Source: Butyricimonas sp. Marseille-P3923 (GTDB taxonomy: Bacteria; Bacteroidota; Bacteroidia; Bacteroidales; Marinifilaceae). From it: a stretch of 64,000 nucleotides of DNA. This document shows, one piece after another, positions 46,261 to 55,132 of the stretch. Below the pieces are notes generated by a model. It was not told where the DNA came from, did not search any database, and saw nothing but the letters and a program-made list of their open reading frames with translations. The translations under genes and the position numbers were made by a program. The stretch covers positions 496,001 through 560,000 of the forward strand of contig NZ_FXXL01000006.1 in NCBI RefSeq assembly GCF_900184685.1, in the 5' to 3' direction. How positions within the stretch are numbered: position 1 is the stretch's first letter; every line of letters begins with the position of its first letter.

Positions 46261-46644
46261 ATGAAATTCACTATATTTATCATTTTTATTACCATTATTT
46301 TTTCTTGTGGTAAAAATGAGAATAACTCCGATTGCTTCAAAAGTAAAGATGTAAATATCAAGATAAACACAATTCCTTTTTTCACAGCCTATATTGGAGA
46401 GAAATGTCTAATTATAGGAGAGGTAAATAAACCTCTAACTATGCAAATATTTGTCGATTCTATAAAAATCGGAAAAATATTCCAAAAAGACACACTTACA
46501 TGGATTCCAGAAGAAAATAAATTTAAACTTGGAGAAGAACATTATATTCATGCATTAGTTTATGTCTGCGCTCACGACAAAAAGGGAGAAACAGAAATGA
46601 TACATACTCAACAAATTACCATTTCAAAACGCAATGAGAATTGA
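46261..46644 (+). CDS. Small lipoprotein of unknown function
   Basis: 127 residues with lipobox FSC (Cys16, then GKNENNSDC). The mature part looks like one small beta-sandwich of about 100 residues, with VNIKINTIPFFTAYIGEK, PLTMQIFVDSIKIGK and an HALVYVCAHDKKGE end, an Ig-like pattern. It has the same AT-rich composition as the upstream lipoprotein, and the two are likely co-transcribed. A terminator follows. Family not recognised. Confidence 0.75.
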   Translation: MKFTIFIIFITIIFSCGKNENNSDCFKSKDVNIKINTIPFFTAYIGEKCLIIGEVNKPLTMQIFVDSIKIGKIFQKDTLTWIPEENKFKLGEEHYIHALVYVCAHDKKGETEMIHTQQITISKRNEN

Positions 46645-46665
46645 AAAAATTAATTAATTGTTACT

Positions 46666-46711
46666 AGAAAAGTTTATAGTCGGGATATTTATCCTAGCCA
46701 TAAACTTTTCT
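46666..46711. terminator. Bidirectional terminator before fabH 3' end
   Basis: AGAAAAGTTTAT (46666-46677) pairs with ATAAACTTTTCT (46700-46711) around a 22-nt loop. A T-rich tract follows on the plus side. It closes the lipoprotein pair (plus) and fabH (minus). Confidence 0.7.
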
Positions 46712-46732
46712 TCCCCTTTTGATTCTCCCTCA

Positions 46733-47722
46733 CTAGTATCCCCACTTCACGAGCATAGCTCCCCACGTGAACCCGGCACCGAAAGCGGCTAGAATTAGAT
46801 TATCTCCTTTTTTCAACTGGTCTTCCCACTCGTACAGGCACAACGGGATTGTCGCGGATGTCGTGTTACCGTATTTATGGATATTTACCATCACCTTGGA
46901 AGCATCCAATCCCATTCTCTCGCCGGTAGCCTTGATAATTCGCAGGTTCGCCTGATGCGGCACCAACCAAGCAACATCTTCCGATGTGAGATTATTGCGT
47001 TTCATGATCTCGACAGAAACGTCCGCCATATTCGATACGGCATGCTTGAACACGGGTTGCCCCTCCTGATAAATATAATGTTCTCTTGCCGTCACGGTTT
47101 CAATGGATGGCGGCTTCAAAGAACCACCCGCTTTCATGTGCAGGTGAACCCGCCCCATACCGTCGGAACGAAGAATATGATCGATCACCCCCACGTCCTC
47201 GTGCGTCGGTTCAAGCAGTATCGCGGCGGCGGCATCACCGAAAATCGGACAAGTCGCCCGATCCGTGTAGTCCGTGATTGCCGACATCTTCTCGGCTCCC
47301 ACGACAACGACTTTTTTATAACGCCCACTTTCCACGTACTGCGTGGCAGTCGTCAAACCATATAGAAATCCGGAACACCCGGCATTCAAATCAAAACTAA
47401 ACGCGTTCTTGATTCCCACCATATCGGAAATCACATTCCCGTTTGCCGGGAAATGCATATCTGCCGTTACCGTGCAGCAGATCAAGAGGTCGACTTCTTC
47501 CGGTTTCAACCCTGTTTTACGAAACAGATCCTCTACCGCTTTGGCTCCGAGGTAAGCACTGCCTTTATCCGTATCCCGTAATATACGCCGCTCTTTGATC
47601 CCGATACGTGTCATGATCCACTCGTCCGTGGTATCCACCATCCGGCTCAACTCCTCGTTGTCTAAAATGTAATCGGGATAAAACGCTCCTACCCCGGTGA
47701 TTACCGCTCTTGGCCTTTCCAT
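46733..47722 (-). CDS. fabH: Beta-ketoacyl-ACP synthase III
   Basis: 329 residues, normal length, condensing acetyl-CoA with malonyl-ACP to start fatty acid synthesis. Catalytic triad is visible: Cys in [13 protein letters not shown] (near 115), His in [11 protein letters not shown] (near 258) and Asn in [15 protein letters not shown] (near 288). Start [20 protein letters not shown]. It is third in the conserved set yceD-rpmF-fabH, 110 bp after rpmF. In many Bacteroidetes further housekeeping genes follow; here the AT-rich lipoprotein pair lies beyond the stop in the opposite orientation. Confidence 0.97.
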   Translation of the reverse strand: MERPRAVITGVGAFYPDYILDNEELSRMVDTTDEWIMTRIGIKERRILRDTDKGSAYLGAKAVEDLFRKTGLKPEEVDLLICCTVTADMHFPANGNVISDMVGIKNAFSFDLNAGCSGFLYGLTTATQYVESGRYKKVVVVGAEKMSAITDYTDRATCPIFGDAAAAILLEPTHEDVGVIDHILRSDGMGRVHLHMKAGGSLKPPSIETVTAREHYIYQEGQPVFKHAVSNMADVSVEIMKRNNLTSEDVAWLVPHQANLRIIKATGERMGLDASKVMVNIHKYGNTTSATIPLCLYEWEDQLKKGDNLILAAFGAGFTWGAMLVKWGY

Positions 47723-47773
47723 AAAAATATCTTTTCAAAATTAAACAGAGAACCGCCACCTATAAACAATCAT

Positions 47774-47795
47774 AGCCCCCTTTTTACAGGGGGCT
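47774..47795 (-). other. Stem-loop between rpmF and fabH
   Basis: AGCCCCC (47774-47780) and GGGGGCT (47789-47795) form a perfect 7-bp stem with an 8-nt loop. There is no T-run on the minus strand after it, so it may be an mRNA processing or stability element and not a terminator. Confidence 0.4.
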
Positions 47796-47832
47796 CTGTA
47801 TTATTCAAGGCAATTCCCGTCATTGCACAAAA

Positions 47833-48018
47833 TTATGCAACGACAGCTTTCTCGATAGCTAATTTACCCCTGTAATACCCGCACTCAGGGCATACAGTAT
47901 GATACTGTACCGCAGCACCACAATTTGAACACTTTGCTATTGCAGGAACAGTTGCCTTATCGTGAGTTCTTCTCTTATTCCTTCTCTGTTTAGAGACCCG
48001 GTGTTTAGGATGTGCCAT
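47833..48018 (-). CDS. rpmF: 50S ribosomal protein L32
   Basis: 61 residues. Start MAHPKHRVSKQRRNKRRTHDK is typical of L32. Four cysteines as two CxxC pairs (CSNCGAAVQYHTVCPECGYY) make the zinc ribbon. Lies 16 bp after the yceD/DUF177 gene, the common neighbour of rpmF in bacteria. Confidence 0.98.
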   Translation of the reverse strand: MAHPKHRVSKQRRNKRRTHDKATVPAIAKCSNCGAAVQYHTVCPECGYYRGKLAIEKAVVA

Positions 48019-48034
48019 TTCTCTCTAGTTTTAT

Positions 48035-48547
48035 TTAGTTATTATTAATTAATTTCTTCAATTCATCCCAACGGGGATCAATCTCATCACTCTCTTCCAC
48101 TGTCATATCCTCAAGCACTCGCTCCATCTCCTCGTTACATTCGCCCTCGGGATGAACCACTCGAATAGGATAATTCAGCATATATATTTCGTATAGCGGC
48201 TCACTCAAATCCAGATAATCCTCATCTTGCGCCAAGATAATAAAATCATCATCATTCCCCTCTTCCCTTCCCCCGTACGTCGCGTACAAGTTCAGTTCTC
48301 CGCTAATTGATAAATCCATCTCCTCCAAGCAGCGATCACAAATAGCTTTCACCGCCCCGTCGATCTTCATCCGAACCTCCATCAGCAAGGATGATTTCAC
48401 GATCTCCACTCTCGCGTTTACTTTCCCTTTCGTCCCTTTTGTCGCATCAAAACAATCGAAAAAATTGTCATCCATGACAAACTCGAAAGAGTGAACGCCC
48501 TCCCCTAAGCCCCTGTAGGCTATCTTATATTCTTTCAATCTGTCCAC
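48035..48547 (-). CDS. YceD/DUF177 family protein
   Basis: 170 residues from GTG 48547. Central motif CDRCLEEMDLSISGEL near residue 90 identifies the family; an acidic C-terminal half (DDFIILAQDEDYLDLSEPLYE; then DPRWDELKKL) follows. Members are encoded upstream of rpmF and are needed in plants and bacteria for 23S rRNA maturation. The GTG is the only start near a good promoter (48569-48576). Confidence 0.9.
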   Translation of the reverse strand: MDRLKEYKIAYRGLGEGVHSFEFVMDDNFFDCFDATKGTKGKVNARVEIVKSSLLMEVRMKIDGAVKAICDRCLEEMDLSISGELNLYATYGGREEGNDDDFIILAQDEDYLDLSEPLYEIYMLNYPIRVVHPEGECNEEMERVLEDMTVEESDEIDPRWDELKKLINNN

Positions 48548-48568
48548 GATTCTTCAAGTAAAACGGCG

Positions 48569-48576
48569 CAAATGTA
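48569..48576 (-). promoter_or_regulatory. Putative promoter (-7 TACATTTG) of yceD-rpmF-fabH
   Basis: Minus-strand TACATTTG followed by CGCC matches TAnnTTTG, about 21 bp before the GTG start at 48547. TTTG also occurs just upstream, but too near to be a -33 element. Confidence 0.6.
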
Positions 48577-48604
48577 CAAAAAAAATAATACGTTACACCA
48601 TATA

Positions 48605-48772
48605 CTATGTTTTTTCTCGGGAAAAACGCTTAGCCTTTTGAGTTAAAAGTTTATAAAATTTAAATATTCCTGTTAACTGTCTCTGGAAAAGAATATATTT
48701 ACTTGGCTCGTCATATATAAAATCATTTACTGTAAACCTGCCCATATCCAGCATATTGAATTTATTCTCATC
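48605..48772 (-). pseudogene. Orphan 3' reading frame ending beside the IS5-like relic
   Basis: An open stretch of 56 codons on the minus strand ends with TAG at 48605-48607 and runs without a stop into the element at 48773. Its peptide ends LTQKAKRFSREKT; earlier parts include FNMLDMGRFTVNDF and PSKYILFQRQL. There is no good start; Met appears only at the 13th and 16th open codons. It may be the tail of a gene cut by the element. I do not recognise the family, and chance openness in AT-rich DNA cannot be excluded. Confidence 0.35.
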
Positions 48773-49004
48773 TAAGAGCCTGTTTAAATTTTCTGTATTA
48801 ATAATTTTATATCGGCAATTTTTACCATATCGAATGTAAGTTCATAATTTCGGGATAGTCTTCTATCGTGATCAAACCACACGAATGTTCTTTCCACGAT
48901 CCATCTTTTGTGTATAGGTCTGAATCCTTGTTGCTTGTATGCACTAATGACGATCTAGGATACCCAATATTTACACCCCCTAACGAAATTTAAACAGGCT
49001 CTTA
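48773..49004 (-). mobile_element. Internally deleted IS5-type element (MITE-like)
   Basis: Perfect 19-bp terminal inverted repeats: TAAGAGCCTGTTTAAATTT (48773-48791) and its reverse complement at 48986-49004. Between them, on the minus strand from 48954 down to the TAA at 48784, is a 56-codon open frame whose peptide contains [18 protein letters not shown], then RRLSRNYE, then LLIQKI at the end. This matches the C-terminus of IS5/IS427-group transposases (family memory of the WVVERTFAWL-x-RRLSKDYE pattern). The N-terminal part of the transposase is missing; an in-frame stop stands at 48955. No ORF of more than 60 codons remains. The element is about 232 bp. Confidence 0.8.
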
Positions 49005-49029
49005 ATTAGCTTAATTTTTATCCCAAATC

Positions 49030-50433
49030 TTACAATCCCTTTGATAAAAACACCTCCGCCTTCACCTCATACACCTTCCCCTCCACATCCCGAACCGTCA
49101 CAGTCTTCACCCCACGCTCATGGAGCAATTCGTCAATATTGGGAGTATCCAATGTCACTTTCTCCAGCGGTTTGCCATCCAAAGCAACTACCGTCCATTG
49201 CGGAGCCAATTTCTTTCTTGCCTCTTTTCCCCACACGGCAGCAATCTTCAATTCCCCATTATCAGCCCCCGTCATCACGGGACGACGATCTCCTTCCCAC
49301 ACCCCAGCATCTGCGTAAGGTTCAAAATGATAACGCCCGTTAGGATAGTCAAGAACGAATTTGCCCAAATCCGTCGTCTGAAAACAAAGCAACAAATACC
49401 CTATTCCCCCGGTAATAATCGGCACCTTCTCGAAAACAGCATCTCCCAAATGAAGACCCGTCATCCGTCCCCGGTAAAGCTTATCGGTCTTCACCATACC
49501 GCCCACCATCGTTCCTATAAAACCGTTCCCTTCCTCCACGTCGCCAATAATCCCAGCTTGCGTCCATTGTTCAAACCCTTCTACAGAAGGTAATCCAATA
49601 GCACCCGTTCCATTTCCCGTGTCGAACAATGCCGGTACATCATGAACCCCGCCTTTCCCCCTTACCTTGATAGAAAGTAATGGTACATTATTCCAAAGCC
49701 TCAATGTATCCCAACGAGAAGCAGAAGCATCCGCCTGATCTGAAAAAGTGATTATCTTCGCACGAGAGTCAACAGTCACCACGTAATCATTGATAATATT
49801 CGCTCCAATCGTTCCGTCTACACCCAAATGTTGAAAAACAAGATTATGCACACTCATTACTACCGCCTGTTTATTCTTCACCGCCAATTCTCCTAACAAT
49901 AATTCTGGAATTTCAGCCATAACAACTTGCCCGTCAATTCCCTGCATGGAATTACCTGTCTGTTGATAAGCCAACTTCTCTGCATTTACCAATTTATCGG
50001 ATACGCAAGTAATTCCAGCACACGTGTCAAACAGGAAGTAATACGTATGCCCGTTGATCACCACCTTCACCACCGGAACTCCTTGACGGAACTCGTAATT
50101 CAACGTTACGCCACGCTCCAACCGAATATTATTTCCGGAAGCCACTGCCGTCGCGGGCATTCCTCCTTGCGCCGGGGTTTGTATTCTAGCCATCTCTTTC
50201 AGTAAATTGACATACTTTTCCATCTCCTCCTGCGCCTTCTTCACTTCACCGGAATCAGCATAACAATCCACGAAAAGCAATTTCCTTTCGTCCAACGCCT
50301 TCTCCACGGTCTTCTTCCACGAACGGGCAGATTCAAACAAAATCCCTTTTGATTGACTTCCTCCATTTTCTTGCTGTGCCTGAATTCCAGCAGAAAGCAA
50401 AATACCAACTAACAATACAAATAATGATTTCAT
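49030..50433 (-). CDS. Secreted retropepsin-like aspartyl protease-family protein
   Basis: 467 residues with signal peptide MKSLFVLLVGILLSAGIQAQ. Residues about 118-215 and 245-370 are two retropepsin-like lobes: the first has FLFDTCAG (Asp136; Cys replaces the usual Gly), the second ALFDTGNGTG (Asp271). A PDZ-like end follows (TVVALDGKPLEKV near 415). Residues 31-76 (ILFESARSWKKTVEKAL, then KLLFVDCYADSGE) resemble the start of the thioredoxin-like units of locus 1, but the CxxC is lost. It ends the second Sus-like locus, about 37 bp after the HExxH lipoprotein. An active protease or a binding protein are both possible. Confidence 0.8.
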   Translation of the reverse strand: MKSLFVLLVGILLSAGIQAQQENGGSQSKGILFESARSWKKTVEKALDERKLLFVDCYADSGEVKKAQEEMEKYVNLLKEMARIQTPAQGGMPATAVASGNNIRLERGVTLNYEFRQGVPVVKVVINGHTYYFLFDTCAGITCVSDKLVNAEKLAYQQTGNSMQGIDGQVVMAEIPELLLGELAVKNKQAVVMSVHNLVFQHLGVDGTIGANIINDYVVTVDSRAKIITFSDQADASASRWDTLRLWNNVPLLSIKVRGKGGVHDVPALFDTGNGTGAIGLPSVEGFEQWTQAGIIGDVEEGNGFIGTMVGGMVKTDKLYRGRMTGLHLGDAVFEKVPIITGGIGYLLLCFQTTDLGKFVLDYPNGRYHFEPYADAGVWEGDRRPVMTGADNGELKIAAVWGKEARKKLAPQWTVVALDGKPLEKVTLDTPNIDELLHERGVKTVTVRDVEGKVYEVKAEVFLSKGL

Positions 50434-50470
50434 GATTCTATTTTTTAATTTGTCATTATGATAGAAATAA

Positions 50471-51316
50471 CTATGGATATAATCGCTTTATAAGGCTATA
50501 TTCTGCCCACGGGGTATAAACGGCATAATCATACTTTCTAAAATTAGCAGCTAAAAAGTCAAGTTCAGCTTTAATACTAACAGTATTCCCCTGCAATGTA
50601 TTATTAATCGCATTGATATACCTTTCTTTCTCTTCCTGAGTATAAATTACAGGATTATTCAGATCATATTTCAAATACAATAACACTTGTTCTGCTCCTA
50701 AATCCGCGTATCGATGAGCATACTGTATCATTGCAACATCCAACAAAAAAGTCACTTCGAATTCAAAGTTTTTTTCATATTGTGCTTGCATATAACTTTC
50801 ACCGAACAACAAATACTGCCAATGGTGCATCAATTCATGAATCAATGTGGCCAATTCAGTACCTTGTATCCCTCCTATTACACCAACCTGTAAATCCCTA
50901 AATATAATTGTTTTCGTCCCTTGATCATAACGAGCCCAAAGCCTAGGATCAGCTTGCAATTTCGAATCTTTTTCATCAAGCTTTATAAAAGCCTTACTTT
51001 CTCTCTTCCCTCCAACAGTTTGGTATATTTCATACATGATCCGTCGATAACAAGGATTATTTAAAAGAAAGGATTCAAGTTCTTTTGCTAATAACCGAAT
51101 TTTGTCCTCTCGAAAACTTAAAGTCCCTCTAAATAAATCTTGTAACTGATTCATGGTAAGACAATATCGATCTGGAGCATCCCAAATATAATCACAAACC
51201 ACTATATCGCCATCGTCCATGTTCGCCATCATAGTACCAATTTCATTTTCTTGTAAACAACCGGAAAAACTTATTACAAACAAAATAACAGAAATAAATA
51301 ATATTAATTTCTTCAT
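50471..51316 (-). CDS. Putative zinc metallopeptidase lipoprotein (HExxH)
   Basis: 281 residues with lipobox FSGC (Cys20). Zinc motif HELMH at 160-164 in TLIHELMHHWQYLLFGE; the third ligand may be one of the acidic residues at about 185-187 (NFEFEVTF). It resembles small bacterial zincins but I cannot name the exact family. Envelope location and neighbours (SusCD, aspartyl protease-like protein) suggest cutting peptides captured at the surface. It is 3 bp downstream of the preceding gene, so it is in the same transcript. Confidence 0.75.
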   Translation of the reverse strand: MKKLILFISVILFVISFSGCLQENEIGTMMANMDDGDIVVCDYIWDAPDRYCLTMNQLQDLFRGTLSFREDKIRLLAKELESFLLNNPCYRRIMYEIYQTVGGKRESKAFIKLDEKDSKLQADPRLWARYDQGTKTIIFRDLQVGVIGGIQGTELATLIHELMHHWQYLLFGESYMQAQYEKNFEFEVTFLLDVAMIQYAHRYADLGAEQVLLYLKYDLNNPVIYTQEEKERYINAINNTLQGNTVSIKAELDFLAANFRKYDYAVYTPWAEYSLIKRLYP

Positions 51317-51319
51317 ATC

Positions 51320-52060
51320 TTATTTCCTTCTTTTCTCCAACGTATCAAAATGTTTCAACACTTTAGCCCACGATTTTGGATTGTACTCTTGACATTCCTT
51401 TGCCCATCGTAAATCAGAATTAGGACATAGCACTAACACGTATGTTGCTGCCGGCGCAAATTCTTTTGCCTCCACACCTTCATGCGGCAAACGATAAATA
51501 CCTTCAATCATGCGGCAATATTTCACAATCCCACTGCAAATTACTTTCAATTGCTCCTCGGTTACAGACTCGTATAAATCCAAATTACGAAAAGCAAAAT
51601 CAACTTGAACTATTCTCCCGCCTCTATCAAAACAAACCATGATTTCGAATTCACGATTAACAAATATGTAACTAGCCTCTCTATCTTCATCTCCTTTTTT
51701 GCAAGAAAGATCTAATTTACGTTTCACCTCTTCAGGTATAATTCGAGTACATAACCATGCCTCCCATGCTTCAGAAGTATGAGTTTTAGGATTATTCTTG
51801 GGGTCTCTATCTTTATAGTAATTTTCATCATCTCCATCTTTCATATCCCAATAAGCTGACGGACTGAGCTCCCCCGCTTGCTTTCCGAAATAGGATAAAT
51901 TAAAATTATAAGGAAGTTCTTCCCTCACGATAGTCACACTATCACTTTGACCATTTTCAAATTTAAATCTTACCGTATGGTAATTCCTCGTGTATCGTTG
52001 TCCGTAAAGTTGAACAATCGTACAAGCGCACGTCAATAATAGAATCCATTTTTTCATCAT
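51320..52060 (-). CDS. Secreted protein of unknown function
   Basis: 246 residues with signal peptide MMKKWILLLTCACTIVQLYG. A mixed alpha/beta protein with Lys and Asp-rich middle (MKDGDDENYYKDRDPKN). A central portion, NREFEIMVCFDRGGRIVQVDFAF, followed by a helical stretch, looks like the beta-strand pair and helix of a small TonB-C-like or cystatin-like module, but I would not assign it. Just upstream is a terminator-like hairpin (52077-52129), so it may need read-through or a separate promoter. The HExxH lipoprotein starts 3 bp downstream. Confidence 0.75.
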   Translation of the reverse strand: MMKKWILLLTCACTIVQLYGQRYTRNYHTVRFKFENGQSDSVTIVREELPYNFNLSYFGKQAGELSPSAYWDMKDGDDENYYKDRDPKNNPKTHTSEAWEAWLCTRIIPEEVKRKLDLSCKKGDEDREASYIFVNREFEIMVCFDRGGRIVQVDFAFRNLDLYESVTEEQLKVICSGIVKYCRMIEGIYRLPHEGVEAKEFAPAATYVLVLCPNSDLRWAKECQEYNPKSWAKVLKHFDTLEKRRK

Positions 52061-52076
52061 ATCTATTTTTAATCGG

Positions 52077-52129
52077 TAAAAAAGCCCTCCAGGGGGCTGG
52101 GCGGTTAACCCGGCCTCCCAAAAGAGGGC
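52077..52129 (-). terminator. Rho-independent terminator within locus 2
   Basis: On the minus strand AGCCCTC (52129-52123) pairs with GAGGGCT (52088-52082), followed by TTTTTT. The loop contains a second, smaller G/C-rich helix. It separates the SusC-SusD-SusE/F-like genes from the three protease-region genes, probably reducing expression of the latter. Confidence 0.75.
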
Positions 52130-52156
52130 TGTATAACAAAGATCTATGAAGTTCGT

Positions 52157-53722
52157 TTAATTGCCTTCGATCACCATGAAAGAAGATAATACAACAGTAT
52201 AGAAATCCACGTAAGCATAAGAGGCGTTATATCCTTTCTTATGGAATTTATCGGCAACCGTTACGCGAATCTTTTGTGCCGTTTTCACGCTATGAGATTT
52301 ATCCAAATAGATAATCGTGGTCTCACCCTTACCAGTGCCGACCGTCACGCTCCTGCTAAATGCCGCCGACTCCCAAGCTCCGGAGCCTGTTTCAAACTCA
52401 ATATCCAACACATCGGGAGTTTGTACATCAGCCGGGGGTGTCATGGCCTGACCGACTTTGAAGCCAAGAATACGCTTGCTCTCCTTCATATCAATCTCGA
52501 TAATATGTTTTCGGAGAATCTCACTCGCTTGGGGACTCCAGTATGCGTCACTTTCCTGCAACAAATTCGCCAAACCGGAATTATATCCCATGGCATCCAT
52601 CGGATTGACCGTGATATCCCATCCCACTGTGTTCAATAATGAAAATTCCGGCAACTCGGCCACCTGATTCTTTGCGGTGAAGAAATCAGGAACCGTGTTG
52701 AAATAATGGTTCCCGTAATGATAAATCTTCACGCCCAATTCACCGGCAATAACCTCCAAAGCAGCCACACTCTCCTCTTGATTTGTCAACACGGACTTCA
52801 CCGCATTTTCCGTTCCGGCAGCCAGCAAACGATTGCGTCCCAAGTGAAGCTCCTTCAAGTTCGGGAAATGCAACACGTCGACCAACGACAATTGATCGTA
52901 GTCGATATCCAACACCTCCACATCATTGATATCGCTTTGCTTAATCTCTCCTATCAAATCCAAACGACTTCTCACCTCGGCAGCAAAAGCCGCATCAAAC
53001 ATCGGTGTCTCGAAATACAACGGCACGGGTTGCAGCTCCAACTCCATGTTATCGATAGAAGCGATTCTCCCCTTACGATAGACGTTAATCGGCTTCGTGA
53101 AATCGACATTCTCTCCGATCATCGCGTACACCTTCCCGTCCGGCAAATTATTCACTTTTTCCACTGTCCAGAATTTTTCCGTGGCATTCCCTTTCTCGAA
53201 ATACCCCACCTGGAAAGAAATCAAATTATCCGCCCAAGGCTCAAACAATACAAACAATTTCTTGCCTGCCACTTGATACGCCTTTCTCACCACTTGCGAG
53301 AACAGCGTCAATTCTTCCGAAGCATACGTGAAAGGACGCACGTACACCGGATCTCCGATCGACTTGCCGATAACCTCACCGTCTTTTTGCTCGATAGCTT
53401 TCACGCTACACGCGTACTCGTAGTTTTTCAAACCCGTAATCATGAAGTCCCTCGCGTCTTTATCGATCACCTGGGAATAGGTCGTCGAATCATCCGTCCA
53501 TTCCACCAAGATCGCCGTCCGCCCCGGGTCTAGTTTCAACTCCCAAGTCAACAACACGCTCAACCATTTTGGCTCTCCTTGCAGGTCATAAATCTTGGTC
53601 AGGTACTGCACCGGTCCATCACCGGTATAATCTGAATAGGTATCCTCCAAATCCTCGCAAGCCGGCAACAATCCAAGTACGGCCACAAACACCCATACAT
53701 ATTTCAAAAAACTTGTTCTCAT
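52157..53722 (-). CDS. DUF4998-type surface lipoprotein (SusE/F-like position)
   Basis: 521 residues with lipobox LPAC (Cys22). The N-terminal about 200 residues match the DUF4998 pattern: fibronectin-like strands (LLTWELKLDPGRTAILVEWTD, ITGLKNYEYACSVKAI). The middle has leucine-rich-repeat-like text (LHFPNLKELHLGRNRLL). The C-terminal 130 residues are another beta domain (ILGFKVGQAM; ETTIIYLDKSHSVKTAQKIRV). Such proteins sit on the cell surface next to SusD and bind substrate. It ends the first part of the operon, before the terminator at 52077. Confidence 0.82.
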   Translation of the reverse strand: MRTSFLKYVWVFVAVLGLLPACEDLEDTYSDYTGDGPVQYLTKIYDLQGEPKWLSVLLTWELKLDPGRTAILVEWTDDSTTYSQVIDKDARDFMITGLKNYEYACSVKAIEQKDGEVIGKSIGDPVYVRPFTYASEELTLFSQVVRKAYQVAGKKLFVLFEPWADNLISFQVGYFEKGNATEKFWTVEKVNNLPDGKVYAMIGENVDFTKPINVYRKGRIASIDNMELELQPVPLYFETPMFDAAFAAEVRSRLDLIGEIKQSDINDVEVLDIDYDQLSLVDVLHFPNLKELHLGRNRLLAAGTENAVKSVLTNQEESVAALEVIAGELGVKIYHYGNHYFNTVPDFFTAKNQVAELPEFSLLNTVGWDITVNPMDAMGYNSGLANLLQESDAYWSPQASEILRKHIIEIDMKESKRILGFKVGQAMTPPADVQTPDVLDIEFETGSGAWESAAFSRSVTVGTGKGETTIIYLDKSHSVKTAQKIRVTVADKFHKKGYNASYAYVDFYTVVLSSFMVIEGN

Positions 53723-53730
53723 ACCTCTCG

Positions 53731-55113
53731 TTATTTTTGACCGTAAACCTCCAATTCTTGGACAGTCACGTTATTGTTATTATTATGGTTATACGAATAA
53801 TTCTTGTTTACATCCAAGAATGTCTCGTTAAACTGTATCTTGAAGAAACGGCACTCCCGCTCTTCAAAAGGGAACGGTATAGACAAATACACCGGCTTGC
53901 GCGCCTCGACATCTGCTTTAGTTCCTTGCCATGGTAACGGATTCAAAAGTGCTTCATTGTACCACCGGTCGACATTTTCAGCCGTCTGTTCCTGTTTGAA
54001 GCGACCTACCTCTTCCCAATCCTCTGCCGTTCCTGGATTCGTATCCTTATTATAATCACCTTCTCCTACCCAAGCAAAGACCTGCATATCGCAAGGCAAT
54101 TTAGTATAATAATCATTATCGAAATCTTTATTTGCTGCATACCCATCAACATATTTCATATAAAACCGCATCTCTCCGACAATCATCGGTTTCTGCAAAT
54201 CCAACACGAAATAGACATCATTGTCCGGACGCCATAAAGCATTAGGACCTGCCAAGAACGCAAATGGCGGAGTAGCTTTCCCCGATTTATAATATTCCGC
54301 CCCCGTCGTTCCTTTTGTATCGCCATCGAAAAGATAAGCCTTACCCAACGCACCCGGATTATAGTTATTTGATGAATTATACTCCATTTCTTTCGACTTA
54401 TTGAACGGATCGATTAACTCGAAATCTTTACTCGGAATCAACAAGCGATCCACGCCTTCCACTCCGTTCCATACTTGTTTTCGGACAATCCGCTGCCGAT
54501 CATCCTCTGTAGTAATCACCACAGTATAAGCATCCTGTAATTGCGAATCATCAATGGAATAAGCCTTCACGTTACGTCCCTCTTCCAACAGGAAGTTTTC
54601 CAAAAAGAGCGTATCCTGCACTTTCGTCGTCGGATTAATTCCCACGAAAAATACGGACGCCGATCCTTCCGTTCTTCCCTTTAAATCATAGATCACCTGG
54701 AAGCCATTCCAGTAAGAATTCACCTTCACTACATCAAAAAAAGTATAAAGATTGGAAGCCCGAGTATTAAACGCAAAGTGTAACACGTCGGATTCCTTTT
54801 CATTTTTATCCAGGAATGAAACCCGAACCGGCACATCCTCGTGTACCTGGTTGAATCCATTCAACACGATGGAATCCACGGCATAATCCGCGGTTTTATA
54901 CACTTTCAACCCGTACTCGTCCGTGTATTCCACTTTCACTTTATTCACCCGCCGGTCAGTCAGTTTGTAGTGCATCACGGCACCACCCTCCACCGGGGTA
55001 AAAGAAAACATATCCTCGCTGATGGCCGTACCGAATGCTCCCTCCTTATCATCGGAACAAGCAACCCAGCAAAAACACCCTAAAAGGAGTAGACATACAA
55101 ATATCTTTTTCAT
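53731..55113 (-). CDS. DUF4959/DUF5000-type surface lipoprotein (SusE/F-like)
   Basis: 460 residues with lipobox VAC (Cys19, then SDDKEG). Three beta modules: residues about 35-115 (SFTPVEGGAVMHYKL, the DUF4959 pattern), about 120-225 (DVVKVNSYWNGFQVIYDL, DUF5126-like), and a C-terminal discoidin-like domain (about 235-460: GKAYLFDGDTKGTTGAEYYKSG, FVLDLQKPMIVGEMRFYM, end VTVQELEVYGQK). Discoidin folds often bind glycans or proteins. It lies 19 bp after susD and 8 bp before the DUF4998 gene. Confidence 0.85.
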   Translation of the reverse strand: MKKIFVCLLLLGCFCWVACSDDKEGAFGTAISEDMFSFTPVEGGAVMHYKLTDRRVNKVKVEYTDEYGLKVYKTADYAVDSIVLNGFNQVHEDVPVRVSFLDKNEKESDVLHFAFNTRASNLYTFFDVVKVNSYWNGFQVIYDLKGRTEGSASVFFVGINPTTKVQDTLFLENFLLEEGRNVKAYSIDDSQLQDAYTVVITTEDDRQRIVRKQVWNGVEGVDRLLIPSKDFELIDPFNKSKEMEYNSSNNYNPGALGKAYLFDGDTKGTTGAEYYKSGKATPPFAFLAGPNALWRPDNDVYFVLDLQKPMIVGEMRFYMKYVDGYAANKDFDNDYYTKLPCDMQVFAWVGEGDYNKDTNPGTAEDWEEVGRFKQEQTAENVDRWYNEALLNPLPWQGTKADVEARKPVYLSIPFPFEERECRFFKIQFNETFLDVNKNYSYNHNNNNNVTVQELEVYGQK

Positions 55114-55132
55114 ATTCAGTCGATTTTAGTCA

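Noticed and set aside
52706-53533. 275-codon plus-strand frame
   Set aside because: It lies wholly opposite the DUF4998-type lipoprotein gene, is His/Gln/Arg-rich, and has no recognisable domain or promoter.
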